From contig JASGMM010000006.1 of assembly GCA_030156435.1 (NCBI GenBank), positions 1 through 51,003 on the forward strand: DNA of 51,003 nucleotides, given 5' to 3'. The notes beneath the pieces were generated by a model. The model was not told the DNA's origin. It saw only the letters and a program-made list of their open reading frames with translations, and did no database searches. This stretch comes from Clostridiales bacterium. GTDB taxonomy: Bacteria; Bacillota; Clostridia; Mahellales; Mahellaceae. Made by a program: the position numbers and the translations under genes. This document shows, in pieces, positions 29,082-36,991 of the stretch (position 1 is the first letter of the stretch; every line of letters starts with the position of its first letter).

Positions 29082-29438
29082 TTGGCATTGAATTCAAAAG
29101 AGATGGCGCTGATGATAGAGCGCATGATGGATGACAAAAAGGCGCAGGATATAATCGTTTTGGATGTGGCGGAGATGACCATTGTAGCGGATGAATTTGT
29201 GATATGCAGCGTGAGGTCGACGGTACAGTCTAGGGCATTGTGCGATTATATCGAAGAGAAGATGGATGAGTGTCATATTCCACTCAAACGCCTGGAAGGA
29301 TACAGGGAAGGCTGCTGGATAGTTATGGATTATGGCGATGTGATAGTTCATATATTTCGGCAGGAAGAAAGAGAATTCTACAGCCTGGAAAGATTATGGA
29401 GTGAGGGCGACAATATGCATGTCGCTGCCAAAGCATAA
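29082..29438 (+). CDS. rsfS: Ribosomal silencing factor RsfS
   Basis: 118 residues, the normal length. The family core includes DIIVLDVAEMTIVADEFVIC and later GCWIVMDYGDVIVHIF. RsfS binds ribosomal protein L14 and blocks subunit joining when nutrients are low. The start is TTG at 29082 about 10 bases after GGGGG. It usually follows nadD and yqeK, but here those genes are at 49.2-50.4 kb while rsfS sits before leuS. Confidence 0.92.
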   Translation: MALNSKEMALMIERMMDDKKAQDIIVLDVAEMTIVADEFVICSVRSTVQSRALCDYIEEKMDECHIPLKRLEGYREGCWIVMDYGDVIVHIFRQEEREFYSLERLWSEGDNMHVAAKA

Positions 29439-29457
29439 TTTATAAGGATGCATTTAT

Positions 29458-29490
29458 CAAATGCTTCGGGTAGTATGCTCGAAGCATTTG
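29458..29490 (+). repeat. Perfect 11-bp inverted repeat between rsfS and leuS
   Basis: CAAATGCTTCG (29458-29468) and CGAAGCATTTG (29480-29490) around an 11-base loop. No T-run follows. It could be a weak terminator, an mRNA stabiliser or a leuS leader element; no T-box motif is seen. Confidence 0.6.
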
Positions 29491-29533
29491 TCGATACATA
29501 GATGTCTATTAAGAGAGGAAGGTTAGACAGTAA

Positions 29534-32008
29534 TTGATTTATGATTTTAAGGCTATAGAAGGCCGATGGCAAGAAGAATGGGAAAAAACCAAGGCTTTTA
29601 AGGTGACGGAAGACCATCAAAAGCCCAAATATTATATGTTGGAGATGTTCCCGTATCCGTCAGGGAAATTACATATGGGCCATGTTCGCAATTATTCCAT
29701 AGGTGATGTCATAGCACGCTATAAACGCATGCAGGGCTATAATGTGTTGCATCCTATGGGTTGGGATGCATTCGGTCTGCCGGCTGAGAATGCCGCCATA
29801 AAAAACGGTGTGGAGCCTAGCAAATGGACATGGGATAATATAAACAATATGCGCCGGCAGCTTAGACAATTAGGTATAAGCTATGATTGGGATCGCGAAG
29901 TGGCATCCTGCCATCCGGCTTACTATAAATGGACTCAGTGGCTGTTCCTTCAGCTTTATAAGAACGGTCTGGCCTATAAGAAAAAGGCGCGCGTTAATTG
30001 GTGTCCGTCATGTGGCACGGTGCTGGCTAACGAACAAGTAGTTGCTGGTTGCTGTGAAAGGTGTGGTACGCCGGTAGGTAAAAAGGATTTGGAGCAGTGG
30101 TTTTTCAAAATTACCGACTATGCTGAAAGGTTGCTTCAGGATATAGATAAACTGGATGGTTGGCCAGATAAGGTCAAAAGCATGCAACGTAACTGGATAG
30201 GCAAGAGCTACGGCGCTGAGGTTGCCTTTGGCATAGAGAATGTAAAGAACGAAAAAATCACGGTATTCACCACCAGACCGGATACCATATTCGGCGTATC
30301 ATTTGTAGTGTTGGCGCCCGAACACCCGCTGGTAGACAGATTGGCAAAGGGAACGCCGTATTACAAACAAGTAAAAGACTTTCAGAAAAAGATAGAGGCG
30401 CTCGACGAGATAACGCGTACATCGACCGAAGCCGAAAAAGAAGGTTTATTTATCGGCCGATATGCCGTAAATCCGCTCAATGGCGGACGTATACCGATAT
30501 ATATAGCCAATTATGTGCTGATGGAATATGGTACTGGTGCGGTGATGGGTGTGCCGGCCCATGATAGCAGGGATTTTGAATTTGCAAAGAAATATGGATT
30601 GCCTATAGTGCCTGTTATAAAACCAGTTGATGCCGCACAGGATTTTGACCTGGAGCAGGCCTATGAGAATGATGGCATCATGATAAATTCAGGTCAATTT
30701 AATGGCTTTGATAATCGAGACGGTATAGAGCGTATCATAAATTATATGGAAGAAAACGGGCTAGGTCGACGCAAAACGGCTTATAAGCTTAGAGACTGGC
30801 TTATATCGCGGCAGCGATACTGGGGTGCGCCTATACCGATAGTGTATTGCGAAAAATGCGGCGAGGTACCAGTACCCGAGGACCAATTGCCGGTTATGTT
30901 GCCTACCGATGTAGTATTTACAGGGACAGGCCAATCGCCGCTTACTACATCAGAAAGCTTCGTGAATACCAAATGTCCCATATGCGGCAGCCCAGCACGG
31001 CGTGAAGTCGATACCATGGACACATTTGTATGTTCCTCATGGTATTATTTGCGCTACACCGATCCGAGGAATGATAAAGAGGCATTCAACAAAGGGAAGG
31101 CATCATATTGGATGCCGGTGGATCAATACGTGGGTGGTGTAGAGCATGCAATACTTCATCTTTTGTATTCGCGCTTCTTTACCAAAGTGTTGCATGATTT
31201 GGAGCTGGTAGATGTGGATGAGCCTTTTGTCAATTTGTTGACCCAGGGAATGGTGCTCAAGGATGGTTCCAAGATGTCCAAATCCAAAGGCAATATAGTC
31301 AGTCCTGAAGATATTGTTGATAAATACGGTGCAGATACGGCACGCTTGTTTATATTATTTGCCGCACCGCCCGAAAGGGATCTGGAATGGAGCGATCAAA
31401 GCGTAGAAGGTTGTTTTCGCTTTTTGAACCGCGTATGGAGATTGGTGGATCAATATGCTGATGCCGTAAAAGAGTGGGTGAAAAATGGAAAGCCTGAAGC
31501 CGATTTACTGAGCGATGGGGATAAAGAGTTGCGCTATATCATAAACTACACTATAAAGAAGGTCAGCGATGATATAGCCGAACGCTATAACTTCAATACC
31601 GCTATAAGCGCTATAATGGAAATGGTCAATGCTATGTATCAATGTGACGCTACTGATAGTTCATCGACCGTTATGATGGAAGCCGTAGAAACGTTGTTGC
31701 TGTTGCTGGCTCCGTTTGTGCCGCATATTTCCGAGGAAATGTGGCATAGGACGGGTCACGGTGATCCACTTTACCTGCAAGCATGGCCGATATACGATGC
31801 TGATGCCCTGGTGAAACAGCAGGTAGAGGTGGTGGTGCAAGTAAACGGCAAGGTGCGCGATAAGGTTATGATGCCTGCCGGGGCAGATGAGGATAAAATG
31901 AAAAGCCTGGCTATACAGTCGCCTAAGGTAGCGGCGTCTATAGCTGATAAAAGCATCATAAAGGTTGTGTCTGTACCGGATAAGCTGGTAAATATTGTTG
32001 TTAGATAA
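29534..32008 (+). CDS. leuS: Leucine-tRNA ligase
   Basis: An 824-residue class I synthetase. The HIGH motif appears as HMGH in [16 protein letters not shown] zinc-binding stretch [13 protein letters not shown] is present, then the editing domain (CP1, about 220-420) with the conserved TTRPDT, and KMSKS in SKMSKSKGN (about residue 580). A C-terminal anticodon-binding domain ends in the small leucyl-specific tail. The enzyme charges tRNA-Leu, one isoacceptor of which is encoded at 2390. Start is TTG at 29534; the GAGAGGAAGG box lies about 12 bases upstream, slightly far. Confidence 0.96.
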   Translation: MIYDFKAIEGRWQEEWEKTKAFKVTEDHQKPKYYMLEMFPYPSGKLHMGHVRNYSIGDVIARYKRMQGYNVLHPMGWDAFGLPAENAAIKNGVEPSKWTWDNINNMRRQLRQLGISYDWDREVASCHPAYYKWTQWLFLQLYKNGLAYKKKARVNWCPSCGTVLANEQVVAGCCERCGTPVGKKDLEQWFFKITDYAERLLQDIDKLDGWPDKVKSMQRNWIGKSYGAEVAFGIENVKNEKITVFTTRPDTIFGVSFVVLAPEHPLVDRLAKGTPYYKQVKDFQKKIEALDEITRTSTEAEKEGLFIGRYAVNPLNGGRIPIYIANYVLMEYGTGAVMGVPAHDSRDFEFAKKYGLPIVPVIKPVDAAQDFDLEQAYENDGIMINSGQFNGFDNRDGIERIINYMEENGLGRRKTAYKLRDWLISRQRYWGAPIPIVYCEKCGEVPVPEDQLPVMLPTDVVFTGTGQSPLTTSESFVNTKCPICGSPARREVDTMDTFVCSSWYYLRYTDPRNDKEAFNKGKASYWMPVDQYVGGVEHAILHLLYSRFFTKVLHDLELVDVDEPFVNLLTQGMVLKDGSKMSKSKGNIVSPEDIVDKYGADTARLFILFAAPPERDLEWSDQSVEGCFRFLNRVWRLVDQYADAVKEWVKNGKPEADLLSDGDKELRYIINYTIKKVSDDIAERYNFNTAISAIMEMVNAMYQCDATDSSSTVMMEAVETLLLLLAPFVPHISEEMWHRTGHGDPLYLQAWPIYDADALVKQQVEVVVQVNGKVRDKVMMPAGADEDKMKSLAIQSPKVAASIADKSIIKVVSVPDKLVNIVVR

Positions 32009-32016
32009 AAATATAA

Positions 32017-32045
32017 TTGAAATGATAGGTTTTCTATGATATAAT
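32017..32045 (+). promoter_or_regulatory. Promoter of the NifU-like gene
   Basis: TTGAAA (32017-32022), 17 bases, TATAAT (32040-32045), directly after leuS. Confidence 0.7.
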
Positions 32046-32108
32046 ACTCATACAGCGATATAGCGATATATGCTGACCGATTATTTTATGCAGAGGAGGA
32101 TAAATCCT

Positions 32109-32330
32109 ATGAAAGAAAAAGTAGAAGCAGCATTGGAAAAAATACGCCCAGCTTTAAAGGCTGACGGTGGCGATGTAGAATTAGTCGATGTGGCAAATGA
32201 CGGTGTAGTAAAGGTTAAATTAACCGGGGCTTGCGGTGCATGCCCGTTTGCCCTGATGACATTGAAACAGGGTATAGAGGAAACGCTTAAAGAAAGCGTA
32301 CCTGAGATAAAAGAGGTAGTAGCTGTATAA
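32109..32330 (+). CDS. NifU C-terminal domain-like iron-sulfur scaffold
   Basis: 73 residues, a single Nfu domain. The CxxC pair is Cys42 and Cys45 in CGACPF, which bridges a [4Fe-4S] cluster between two monomers. It carries or assembles clusters for target enzymes, which would include the ferredoxin-rich glutamate synthase nearby, although no direct link is shown. GAGGAGG precedes the ATG at 32109; longer in-frame TTG starts cross that site and are not used. It has its own promoter and a strong terminator, so it is monocistronic. Confidence 0.92.
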   Translation: MKEKVEAALEKIRPALKADGGDVELVDVANDGVVKVKLTGACGACPFALMTLKQGIEETLKESVPEIKEVVAV

Positions 32331-32337
32331 GACTCGT

Positions 32338-32375
32338 ACTAAAAAGGCGTTGCCATGTGGCAGCGCCTTTTTAGT
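32338..32375 (+). terminator. Strong intrinsic terminator of the NifU-like gene
   Basis: ACTAAAAAGGCG..GCC pairs with GGC..CGCCTTTTTAGT around ATGT. The A- and T-rich flanks make it effective in both directions. Confidence 0.9.
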
Positions 32376-32406
32376 ATTTATATTATGGCTATAATATAAA
32401 TACTAA
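32371..32406 (+). repeat. Perfect 15-bp AT-rich palindrome
   Basis: TTAGTATTTATATTA (32371-32385) and its exact complement (32392-32406) flank a 6-base loop. It overlaps the 3' edge of the preceding terminator and lies just before the riboswitch promoter. Confidence 0.8.
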
Positions 32407-32431
32407 CATACCAATTATAGGAAGCGCTTGC

Positions 32432-32460
32432 TTGACATCAGTACTGAAAAATATTAAAAT
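32432..32460 (+). promoter_or_regulatory. Promoter of the riboswitch-dapB-like transcript
   Basis: A perfect TTGACA (32432-32437), 17 bases, TAAAAT (32455-32460). The transcript would have a leader of about 270 bases. Confidence 0.75.
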
Positions 32461-32483
32461 GTAGACATAAAATAAATTTGATT

Positions 32484-32612
32484 CGCTTAATTTCCTTAAT
32501 ATAGGAAAACGGGGGACCCCTTAAGATAATATGAGGCGTATTCCGAAAGGATAGAGCAACTCTTTCAGCTCGAGCCTGTCAGCTAACCTCGTAAGCGTTG
32601 AAAGGGAGTGAA
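32484..32612 (+). ncRNA. Cyclic di-AMP riboswitch (ydaO/yuaA type)
   Basis: The closing stem CGCTTA (32484-32489) pairs with TAAGCG (32592-32597). The core has the GGGGGACCCC block (32511-32520), the loop CCGAAAGG, and the highly conserved CTGTCAGCTAACCTC (32576-32590). CTCTTTCA pairs with TGAAAGGGAG at the 3' side. These elements match the ydaO aptamer as I know it from Firmicutes. A terminator follows at 32633, so c-di-AMP binding would be expected to reduce read-through into the dapB-like gene. Confidence 0.85.
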
Positions 32613-32632
32613 CGGTGATATGATTATATAAC

Positions 32633-32667
32633 AATAAAACCGTGGTTTACTCCACGGCTTTATTTTT
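32633..32667 (+). terminator. Expression-platform terminator of the riboswitch
   Basis: AATAAAACCGTGG (32633-32645) pairs with CCACGG..TTTATT around TTTACT, followed by TTTTT. It lies about 20 bases after the aptamer and about 70 bases before the gene. Confidence 0.8.
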
Positions 32668-32739
32668 CCCATAGATGCAATAATGTGGATACAAATTTGA
32701 TGTTTAAGTCCAAATAATGTCATTTTAAGGAGGTAAGAG

Positions 32740-33594
32740 ATGGTTAAAGTATGCATGATAGGTTTAGGCAGAACTGGCAAGATAGTAGCGAAGCACATGA
32801 TAGGCAGAAAGGATGTTCAATTGGTTATGGCTGTGTGCAGGCCTGGCAGCGATAAGATAGGACAGGATGTGGGAACCCTGTTAGGCATATCTGAGACGGG
32901 CATAAAAGTAATGGGTAGCAACTTGCTAAATGAAGGATTAAGGATTTTTAAACCTGACGTAGCGATAGACTTCACTAATCCAGAGGCTTGCATAACGAAT
33001 ACAACAGTATTGGCGCGCAATAAGGTAAATGCGGTAATAGCAACGACAGGGTTTACCGATATACAGTTTCAGAAACTTCGGAGCATAGCCGTCCAAAACA
33101 AAGTAGGTATGGTTATAGCACCTAATATTACGCTTGGCGTAAATGTGTTGCAGTTTTTATGCAAAATTGCAGCTCAATTATTGGATGATTATGATGTGGA
33201 AATAATAGAAGAGCATTTTAAAGAGAAAAAGGATGTACCATCCGGTACGGCTATAAAAATAGCGGAAAGCATATCCGAAGGGCGGGGTATAGAAGATAGT
33301 GTTAAGATATTAACTGAAAATGACGTCGCATCTTTAAGGGGAGCGAATATTATACCCATACATTCTCTAAGGGCTGGTGGTATAGTTGGTGTACATAAAG
33401 TAATGTTTGCCAGCGACGAAGATAGCGTGGAGATAATGCATCAATCTTTTACTCGCTCTGCATTCGCCAAAGGGGCTATTAAAGCGGCTAAATTTATTGT
33501 CGGACGAAAGGGCGTTTATGATATGGCTGATGTTTTGAATCTTGAGGAGGTGTTAGAACGATTTGCCAGCAAACAGAGGGATTCACACGCATAA
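32740..33594 (+). CDS. Dihydrodipicolinate reductase (DapB)-like oxidoreductase
   Basis: 284 residues. The N-terminal nucleotide-binding fold has GLGRTGK (residues 8-14), then VAIDFTNPEA. The C-terminal catalytic domain has EEHFKEKKDVPSGTA. This aligns with the DapB motif HHRxKxDAPSGTA: His159 and Lys163 are kept but the second histidine is Phe160. The ending HSLRAGGIVGVHKVMF and GVYDMADVL also fits DapB. DapB makes tetrahydrodipicolinate for lysine, peptidoglycan and spore dipicolinate. The divergence leaves room for another substrate, for example an amino acid dehydrogenase of the DapB superfamily. GGAGGT precedes the ATG. Expression appears to be under the c-di-AMP riboswitch. Confidence 0.8.
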   Translation: MVKVCMIGLGRTGKIVAKHMIGRKDVQLVMAVCRPGSDKIGQDVGTLLGISETGIKVMGSNLLNEGLRIFKPDVAIDFTNPEACITNTTVLARNKVNAVIATTGFTDIQFQKLRSIAVQNKVGMVIAPNITLGVNVLQFLCKIAAQLLDDYDVEIIEEHFKEKKDVPSGTAIKIAESISEGRGIEDSVKILTENDVASLRGANIIPIHSLRAGGIVGVHKVMFASDEDSVEIMHQSFTRSAFAKGAIKAAKFIVGRKGVYDMADVLNLEEVLERFASKQRDSHA

Positions 33595-33644
33595 TAGCAA
33601 ATGCACCCTAAATATTGCAAATTGCAGAAGTCTGAAAAAAATAT

Positions 33645-33673
33645 TTGCATTTTTGTGCTTTGCATGTTAGAAT
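33645..33673 (+). promoter_or_regulatory. Promoter of the glutamate synthase operon
   Basis: TTGCAT (33645-33650), 17 bases, TAGAAT (33668-33673). The expected start is near 33680, exactly where the first hairpin of the leader begins. The leader up to the first gene is about 260 bases. Confidence 0.65.
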
Positions 33674-33679
33674 ATCATT

Positions 33680-33730
33680 ACCTGAACACAATGACGTGAT
33701 CAGGTGCGCAGAGATAGGTTTATTCGGCGC
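33680..33730 (+). promoter_or_regulatory. Candidate ANTAR-binding leader RNA (glutamate synthase operon)
   Basis: Hairpin 1 pairs ACCTGA (33680-33685) and CAC with GTG and TCAGGT (33700-33705), with an A-A mismatch. It leaves a six-base loop AATGAC, with A at position 1 and G at position 4. Directly after it, GCGC (33706-33709) can pair with GCGC (33727-33730) in a weak bulged hairpin with apical ATAGGT, also A1 and G4. Two such hairpins in tandem are the known ANTAR target. The 3' arm of the second is part of the terminator that follows, so the two structures exclude each other. The second hairpin is weak and remains tentative. Confidence 0.5.
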
Positions 33731-33774
33731 GTCATTAGAACATTTGAGCATGTTCTGATGAGGCGCTTAATTTT
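33727..33774 (+). terminator. Leader terminator (attenuator) of the glutamate synthase operon
   Basis: A 17-base arm (33727-33743) pairs with 33750-33766, with one G-G mismatch and one wobble, around the loop TTGAGC. It is followed by TTAATTTT. It lies inside the leader, 170 bases before the first gene. Its 5' arm (CGTCATT) is also complementary to the loop of hairpin 1 (AATGACG). Confidence 0.7.
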
Positions 33775-33813
33775 AACCCTTTTATGCAAGTTTTAGATTG
33801 GGATTATGCATTT

Positions 33814-33896
33814 TTATTGATTATATATTAAGGATATAATCAATAAGATGCGGCAATATAGGTAAATGCATTTATTGATGTTTTCTATAAATGCAT
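33814..33896 (+). repeat. Two perfect palindromes between the attenuator and the glutamate synthase genes
   Basis: TTATTGATTATAT (33814-33826) pairs with 33834-33846, 13 bp. ATGCATTTAT (33866-33875) pairs with 33887-33896, 10 bp. Both are AT-rich, without T-runs. They may be operators or RNA structure; no assignment is possible. Confidence 0.6.
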
Positions 33897-33942
33897 GATA
33901 CTTGATAAATAAAATTCATAATCCGTTGAGGGGGTTTTATGG

Positions 33943-35034
33943 ATGTTAAGAGAAAAATACGAGAGGGTGCCGTCGGGCTGTGCAGTCAGCGGTATCCTGG
34001 ATCGCAGCGGTCGAAGGTTCTCCGGCAATGATATAATACAGTCGATAGCGCTTATGCGAGAGCGTTCTAACGGCCTGGGCGGTGGCTTTGCAGCCTATGG
34101 CATATATCCGGAATATAGGGACCATTATGCCTTCCATATGTTTTATGATGATGAACAGGCACGGGAAATCAGTGAACGTTTCTTAAATGAGCATTTCAAT
34201 ATTGCTGAGGCAGGGCCTATACCTACAAAAAAAGTGAGTTGGATAATTAACGAACCCATGATATGGCGTTATTTTGTATTACCTAAAGAAGAAAAACTAA
34301 CTTCTTCCGGGCTTTTATCAGATGAATTTGTGGCTCAATGCGTCATCAATCTTAATAAAAGAATAGATGGTGCTTTTGTGGTATCCAGCGGCAAGAATAT
34401 GGGCGCATTTAAGGGTGTGGGCTATCCCGAAGACATAGGCGAGTTTTATCAGTTGTATAACTACGAAGGTTATATGTGGACAGCACATGGCCGTTTTCCG
34501 ACCAATACGCCCGGTTGGTGGGGCGGCGCGCACCCGTTCACCCTATTGGATCTATCGGTGGTCCATAACGGCGAATTGTCTTCTTATGGTACAAATCGCC
34601 GTTATCTCAACGAATTCGGTTACGAATGCACCATGCAAACCGATACCGAGGTAGCAGCCTATCTTTTAGATCTTTTTACACGCCGGCAGGGCATGCCTCT
34701 GGAAATAGCTTGTAAGATCATGGCTCCGCCTATGTGGGATGAGATAGAGCGTATGCCCGATGATGAAAGAACGCTTTATACCGCTTTGAGGACGGTATAT
34801 GGCAAAGCTTTGATGAACGGGCCATTTTCCATCATAGCGGCATTTAATAGCGGCATGGTTGCGTTGAACGACAGGATAAAATTAAGGCCGCTCGTGGCTG
34901 CCGAAAAAGGCAACGTACTGTATGTGTCCAGCGAGGAATCGGCTATTATAGAGATATGCCCAAAACCGGACAAAATATGGACGCCTAGAGGAGGAGAACC
35001 GGTTATAGGTATGTTAGAGGAGGTGAAAGCATGA
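33943..35034 (+). CDS. Class II glutamine amidotransferase subunit of a split glutamate synthase
   Basis: 363 residues. It corresponds to the N-terminal glutaminase domain of GltB. Cys13 in VPSGCAVSGI should be the nucleophile exposed after removal of a short propeptide. Later motifs GRFPTNTPGWWGGAHPF and VHNGELSSYGTNRRYL are the typical glutamine-binding parts. It releases ammonia from glutamine for the FMN subunit encoded next. The ATG at 33943 follows GAGGGGG; another ATG four bases earlier is out of frame. Its end overlaps the next gene by 4 bases. Confidence 0.92.
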   Translation: MLREKYERVPSGCAVSGILDRSGRRFSGNDIIQSIALMRERSNGLGGGFAAYGIYPEYRDHYAFHMFYDDEQAREISERFLNEHFNIAEAGPIPTKKVSWIINEPMIWRYFVLPKEEKLTSSGLLSDEFVAQCVINLNKRIDGAFVVSSGKNMGAFKGVGYPEDIGEFYQLYNYEGYMWTAHGRFPTNTPGWWGGAHPFTLLDLSVVHNGELSSYGTNRRYLNEFGYECTMQTDTEVAAYLLDLFTRRQGMPLEIACKIMAPPMWDEIERMPDDERTLYTALRTVYGKALMNGPFSIIAAFNSGMVALNDRIKLRPLVAAEKGNVLYVSSEESAIIEICPKPDKIWTPRGGEPVIGMLEEVKA

Positions 35035-36533
35035 TAAGTTACGTTTTACCGGAATTTTTGGTGATGCGCGATGAGAATAGATGCATACAATGCCAGGTAT
35101 GTGTCCGTCAATGTGCCAACGACGTACATTATCTTGATGAAAAGGATGGTAAAGTAAAGGCCGACGATGCCAAATGTGTCAATTGCCAGCGTTGCGTCAC
35201 TTTTTGCCCTACGCATGCGTTGACCATAATACCCAATCCACAAGAATTTAAAGCCAATGCCAATTGGACCAAAAAGGCTATAACCGAGGTGCAGAAACAG
35301 GCTGAGAGCGGCGCTGTAATATTGACGAGCATGGGCAATCCTCAGGAGTATCCAATATATTGGGATAAAATAGTGCTCAATGCCAGCCAGGTTACAAACC
35401 CTTCCATCGATCCGCTGCGTGAGCCGATGGAGCTTAAGACGTATCTCGGACGCAAACCCGATAAGTTGGAGTTTGATGAAAAAGGTAGGCTCATAACCAA
35501 GCTTACGCCGCAGTTGGTGCTTAATGTACCTATAATGTTTTCCGCTATGTCCTTCGGTTCCATAAGCTTAAATGCTTGCGAATCGTTGGCTCGCGCGGCC
35601 ACTGAGCTCGGCATATACTACAATACGGGTGAGGGAGGCCTTCACAGCAGTCTATATCGTTACGGCAAGAATACCATAGCGCAAGTGGCATCCGGAAGAT
35701 TTGGCGTTCATGCCAATTATCTAAATGCCGGCGCGGCATTGGAAATAAAAATAGGTCAGGGGGCCAAACCGGGCATAGGTGGGCATTTGCCTGGGGAAAA
35801 GGTGGGGGCCGAGGTATCGGCTACGCGTATGATACCGGAGGGCAGCGACGCCATATCCCCGGCACCCCATCATGATATATATTCCATAGAAGATCTTCGT
35901 CAATTGATATATGCGCTTAAAGAGGCTACAAATTATACTAAACCGGTCAGTGTCAAGATAGCAGCTGTGCATAACGTGGCCGCAATAGCATCCGGTATAG
36001 CACGTGCCGGCGCCGATATCATAGCCATAGATGGTTTCCGCGGCGGCACAGGTGCGGCGCCGCTTCGTATACGCGACAACGTAGGCATACCGATAGAAAT
36101 GGCTATAGCAGCGGTGGATACCAGGCTTAAGGAAGAGGGCATACGCCATCAGGTATCTGTGGTAGCTGCCGGCAGCATACGCAACAGCGCCGATATAATA
36201 AAGGCTATAGCGTTGGGGGCGGATGCGGTCTATATAGCTACATCGGCTTTGATAGCCATAGGATGTCATATGTGCCAGAAGTGTAATACCGGCAAATGCA
36301 ATTGGGGCATAGCCACTCAAGATCCGCAATTGGTCAAGAGGTTAAACCCCAATATAGGAGCACGTCGCTTGGTAAACCTCGTAACGGCATGGGAACATGA
36401 GATAAAGGAGATGCTGGGCGGTATGGGGATAAACTCTATAGAAAGCCTGCGCGGCAACCGCGAGATGTTGAGGGGCGTTGGTTTAACCCAAAAGGAACTG
36501 GATATATTGGGTATAAAGGCTGCCGGAGAATAA
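35031..36533 (+). CDS. Glutamate synthase FMN domain subunit with two N-terminal 4Fe-4S clusters
   Basis: 500 residues. The N-terminus is a double ferredoxin with CIQCQVCVRQC and CVNCQRCVTFC (residues 18-60). The rest is the GltB FMN domain, shown by SAMSFGSISLNACESLARAA, GQGAKPGIGGHLPG, SPAPHHDIYS, DGFRGGTGAAPLR, and the cluster-binding CHMCQKCNTGKC. It condenses ammonia with 2-oxoglutarate to make glutamate. This is the ferredoxin-fused type known from archaea, Thermotogae and Clostridia. It is translationally coupled to the upstream glutaminase by a 4-base overlap. Confidence 0.94.
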   Translation: MISYVLPEFLVMRDENRCIQCQVCVRQCANDVHYLDEKDGKVKADDAKCVNCQRCVTFCPTHALTIIPNPQEFKANANWTKKAITEVQKQAESGAVILTSMGNPQEYPIYWDKIVLNASQVTNPSIDPLREPMELKTYLGRKPDKLEFDEKGRLITKLTPQLVLNVPIMFSAMSFGSISLNACESLARAATELGIYYNTGEGGLHSSLYRYGKNTIAQVASGRFGVHANYLNAGAALEIKIGQGAKPGIGGHLPGEKVGAEVSATRMIPEGSDAISPAPHHDIYSIEDLRQLIYALKEATNYTKPVSVKIAAVHNVAAIASGIARAGADIIAIDGFRGGTGAAPLRIRDNVGIPIEMAIAAVDTRLKEEGIRHQVSVVAAGSIRNSADIIKAIALGADAVYIATSALIAIGCHMCQKCNTGKCNWGIATQDPQLVKRLNPNIGARRLVNLVTAWEHEIKEMLGGMGINSIESLRGNREMLRGVGLTQKELDILGIKAAGE

Positions 36534-36547
36534 GGAGGTATTAGAAC

Positions 36548-36988
36548 ATGAAACGCGTATATGCTTTAGAAGAATACTGCGTGGGATGTCGCTTATGCGA
36601 GATAAATTGTATAGTAGCTCATTCTCAATCCAAGGATATTATCTGGGCGTTTAAGGTAGAAGAGCCGCGTCCTCTGCCGGGTATACTAGTAGAAGAAGCA
36701 AGGCCTATATCTTTCGGTTTGCAGTGTCGGCATTGCGATGATGCCGTATGCATAAAATCATGTATAACTGGCGCTATGCACAGGGATGAGCGTGACACCG
36801 TGGTATGTGATACAGATAAGTGCGTTGGATGCTGGACATGTATCATGGCCTGCCCATATGGTGCTATAAAGGCCAATGAAAATGACGGCAAGGTGGTTTC
36901 AAAATGCGATCTTTGTCCCGATCTGTCGCAGCCGGCATGCGTATCGCATTGCCCGAATGAAGCGCTTATATATGTGGATAGGGGGTAG
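36548..36988 (+). CDS. 4Fe-4S dicluster electron-transfer protein
   Basis: 146 residues with four cysteine groups: CVGCRLCEINC, CRHCDDAVCIKSC, CVGCWTCIMAC and CDLCPDLSQPACVSHC. This is the HycB/CooF/DmsB-like pattern able to hold up to four [4Fe-4S] clusters. It most likely passes electrons between the FAD subunit encoded next and the FMN subunit. GGAGG lies 9-10 bases before the ATG. It is 14 bases after the FMN subunit gene and 3 bases before the FAD gene. Confidence 0.92.
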   Translation: MKRVYALEEYCVGCRLCEINCIVAHSQSKDIIWAFKVEEPRPLPGILVEEARPISFGLQCRHCDDAVCIKSCITGAMHRDERDTVVCDTDKCVGCWTCIMACPYGAIKANENDGKVVSKCDLCPDLSQPACVSHCPNEALIYVDRG

Positions 36989-36991
36989 AGC

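Noticed and set aside
29458-29490. Intrinsic terminator between rsfS and leuS
   Set aside because: The stem is perfect but no T-run follows, so it was listed only as an inverted repeat.
33744-33749. Loop TTGAGC of the leader terminator as an ANTAR hexaloop
   Set aside because: It has six bases but lacks A at position 1 and G at position 4.
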